In this document: positions 63,003 through 64,000 of the stretch, one piece after another
Layout of the letters: every line of letters starts with the position of its first letter
How positions within the stretch are numbered: the stretch's first letter is position 1
NCBI GenBank assembly: GCA_015056795.1
Contig: SVFO01000013.1
Coordinates: 1 to 64,000 of the forward strand
From: Lachnospiraceae bacterium
GTDB lineage: Bacteria; Bacillota; Clostridia; Lachnospirales; Lachnospiraceae
Reading direction: 5' to 3'
DNA length: 64,000 nucleotides
Notes under the pieces: generated by a model
Told to the model about the DNA's origin: nothing
What the model saw: only the letters and a program-made list of their open reading frames with translations
The model's database searches: none
Translations under genes and position numbers: made by a program

Positions 63003-63992
63003 ATGAAGAATTTGCCAAGGATCACGGTAATCATTCCGGTTTATAATATTTTAGAGTACCTGCCAAGATGTGTTCACAGCGTCACGGCACAGACCTATCA
63101 GAACCTGGAGATTCTCTTGGTGGATGACGGTTCCACGGACGGGACGGGGGAGCTTTGCGATCAGCTTTCGCAGGAGGATTCCCGCATCAGGGTTTTCCAC
63201 AAGGAAAACGGTGGTTCCTCTTCAGCAAGAAATCTAGGCTTGTCAAAGATGACGGGAGAATTTGTCGGATTTGTGGACAGTGATGATTATATCGAGCCAG
63301 ACATGTATGAAAAGCTTTGGCAGGGCATGGAGCAAACGGGCGCCTTTATTGCGCAGGTCGGGCGTGATGAGATTGATGAGCAGGGGAATCTGATGCCTGC
63401 CATTTGTACCCCGCCAAAGGAGGCAACGCGAATTTCCAGTAAGGATTTTATGAAGGAGCTTTTAATGCACAGGGGGGATTGCTCCTTTTGCACGAAGCTG
63501 TTTCGAAGGGAGCTGCTGGAGGGACGCCAGTTCCCCGTGGGGAAGCTGAACGAGGACTTCTTTTTACTGGTACACATGCTTGTGGATGGGGAGGAGGTTT
63601 TATCCCTGCCAGACATAGGCTATCATGTGTTTTACCGCGTGGGATCCAATTCCAGAAAAAAGGATAAAAATGAATTCTCCCGCGTTTATGCGGACTGCGT
63701 GGACAATGCAGACGCTGCAATGGAATATGTGGAAAAGCAGTTCCCAGAGCTGAAGGACGTGGCTTTTCGCTTTGGCATCTTTCAGCGGTTAGAGTACCTG
63801 TTACACATTCCCATCCCGCAGATGACCAAGGACAATGCATTTTATAAAGCAGTGGTCAAATACCTGAGAAGACATTGGATGGAGACCATGCGAAACAAGG
63901 TTTTAACAAAGAAGAATAAGGCATATGCAACCTTGTTTGCGATGATGCCGAAGGGGATTCGGGTAATACATAAAAAGATCAAGAAATTGTAG
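63003..63992 (+). CDS. Glycosyltransferase family 2
   Basis: A 329-residue GT2 with ITVIIPVYNILEYLPRCVHS, LLVDDGSTDGTGELCDQL, ENGGSSSARNLGLSKMTGEF and VDSDDYIEPDMYEKLW. The remaining half includes CSFCTKLFRRELLEGRQF and KLNEDFFLLVHMLVDG. It begins 3 nt after the previous stop and ends 8 nt before the window edge; the cluster probably continues, since a flippase is still missing. Confidence 0.94.
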   Translation: MKNLPRITVIIPVYNILEYLPRCVHSVTAQTYQNLEILLVDDGSTDGTGELCDQLSQEDSRIRVFHKENGGSSSARNLGLSKMTGEFVGFVDSDDYIEPDMYEKLWQGMEQTGAFIAQVGRDEIDEQGNLMPAICTPPKEATRISSKDFMKELLMHRGDCSFCTKLFRRELLEGRQFPVGKLNEDFFLLVHMLVDGEEVLSLPDIGYHVFYRVGSNSRKKDKNEFSRVYADCVDNADAAMEYVEKQFPELKDVAFRFGIFQRLEYLLHIPIPQMTKDNAFYKAVVKYLRRHWMETMRNKVLTKKNKAYATLFAMMPKGIRVIHKKIKKL

Positions 63993-64000
63993 AAAAAATA

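Overview
The window reads as a chromosomal segment from a spore-former-related Clostridia bacterium, most likely Lachnospiraceae. The support is content and layout: ftsEX next to an M23 murein hydrolase activator and an S41 peptidase, uvrB/uvrA, a CdaA/YbbR pair, HPr, YerB (DUF3048), a Spo0A-type DNA-binding domain, strong AGGAGG-type ribosome binding sites and a moderate GC content. Nearly every gene lies on the + strand; only the yerB-like/DUF212 pair (48.7-50.3 kb) is on the - strand. I see no rRNA, tRNA, CRISPR array or intact transposase.

Layout. 0-0.9 kb is a decayed edge: the end of an ArsC/Spx-family gene, a SEC-C zinc-motif relic and a deleted, frameshifted AlkZ-like pseudogene. 0.9-6.5 kb holds a flavoprotein reductase, a polytopic membrane protein and a DesK/NarL-type two-component system. 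After a small palindromic repeat, 6.7-15.2 kb carries a lipoprotein, TatD, DUF445, a zinc phospholipase C-like protein, a UMF1-type MFS protein, a YolD-like/Y-family polymerase module and a glycerol-1-phosphate dehydrogenase. 15.3-24.3 kb is the accessory heart: a domain-permuted GH3 beta-glucosidase is followed after 9 nt by an AT-rich 1352-residue secreted polymorphic toxin (CBM2-like domains, calcium-binding repeats, VWA, pretoxin region, C-terminal AHH nuclease), then a two-part immunity protein and a wrecked CPBP protease pseudogene.

24.3-50.4 kb is mostly core: acyl-ACP thioesterase, CvfB, GDPD, a CdaR/PucR regulator, ftsEX with its hydrolase activator, CtpA, uvrB, uvrA, a Suv3-like RNA helicase, mreB/mbl, recD2, comFC, two membrane proteins, the c-di-AMP synthase cdaA with ybbR, and HPr. 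50.5-64 kb is an exopolysaccharide/capsule region: a GtrB-like glycosyltransferase, a standalone Spo0A C-terminal domain regulator whose promoter region has four TTCGAC/GTCGAA elements, a split pair of membrane proteins, a WbaP-type phosphoglycosyltransferase, a Wzz-like chain-length protein, an EpsG/Wzy-type polymerase and six further glycosyltransferases. No flippase is seen before the window ends, so the cluster probably continues.

The two most notable systems are the AHH polymorphic toxin with its chimeric-looking immunity gene, and the receiver-less Spo0A-type regulator with candidate 0A-like boxes beside the polysaccharide locus. All family calls come from reading motifs by eye; none was checked against a database.
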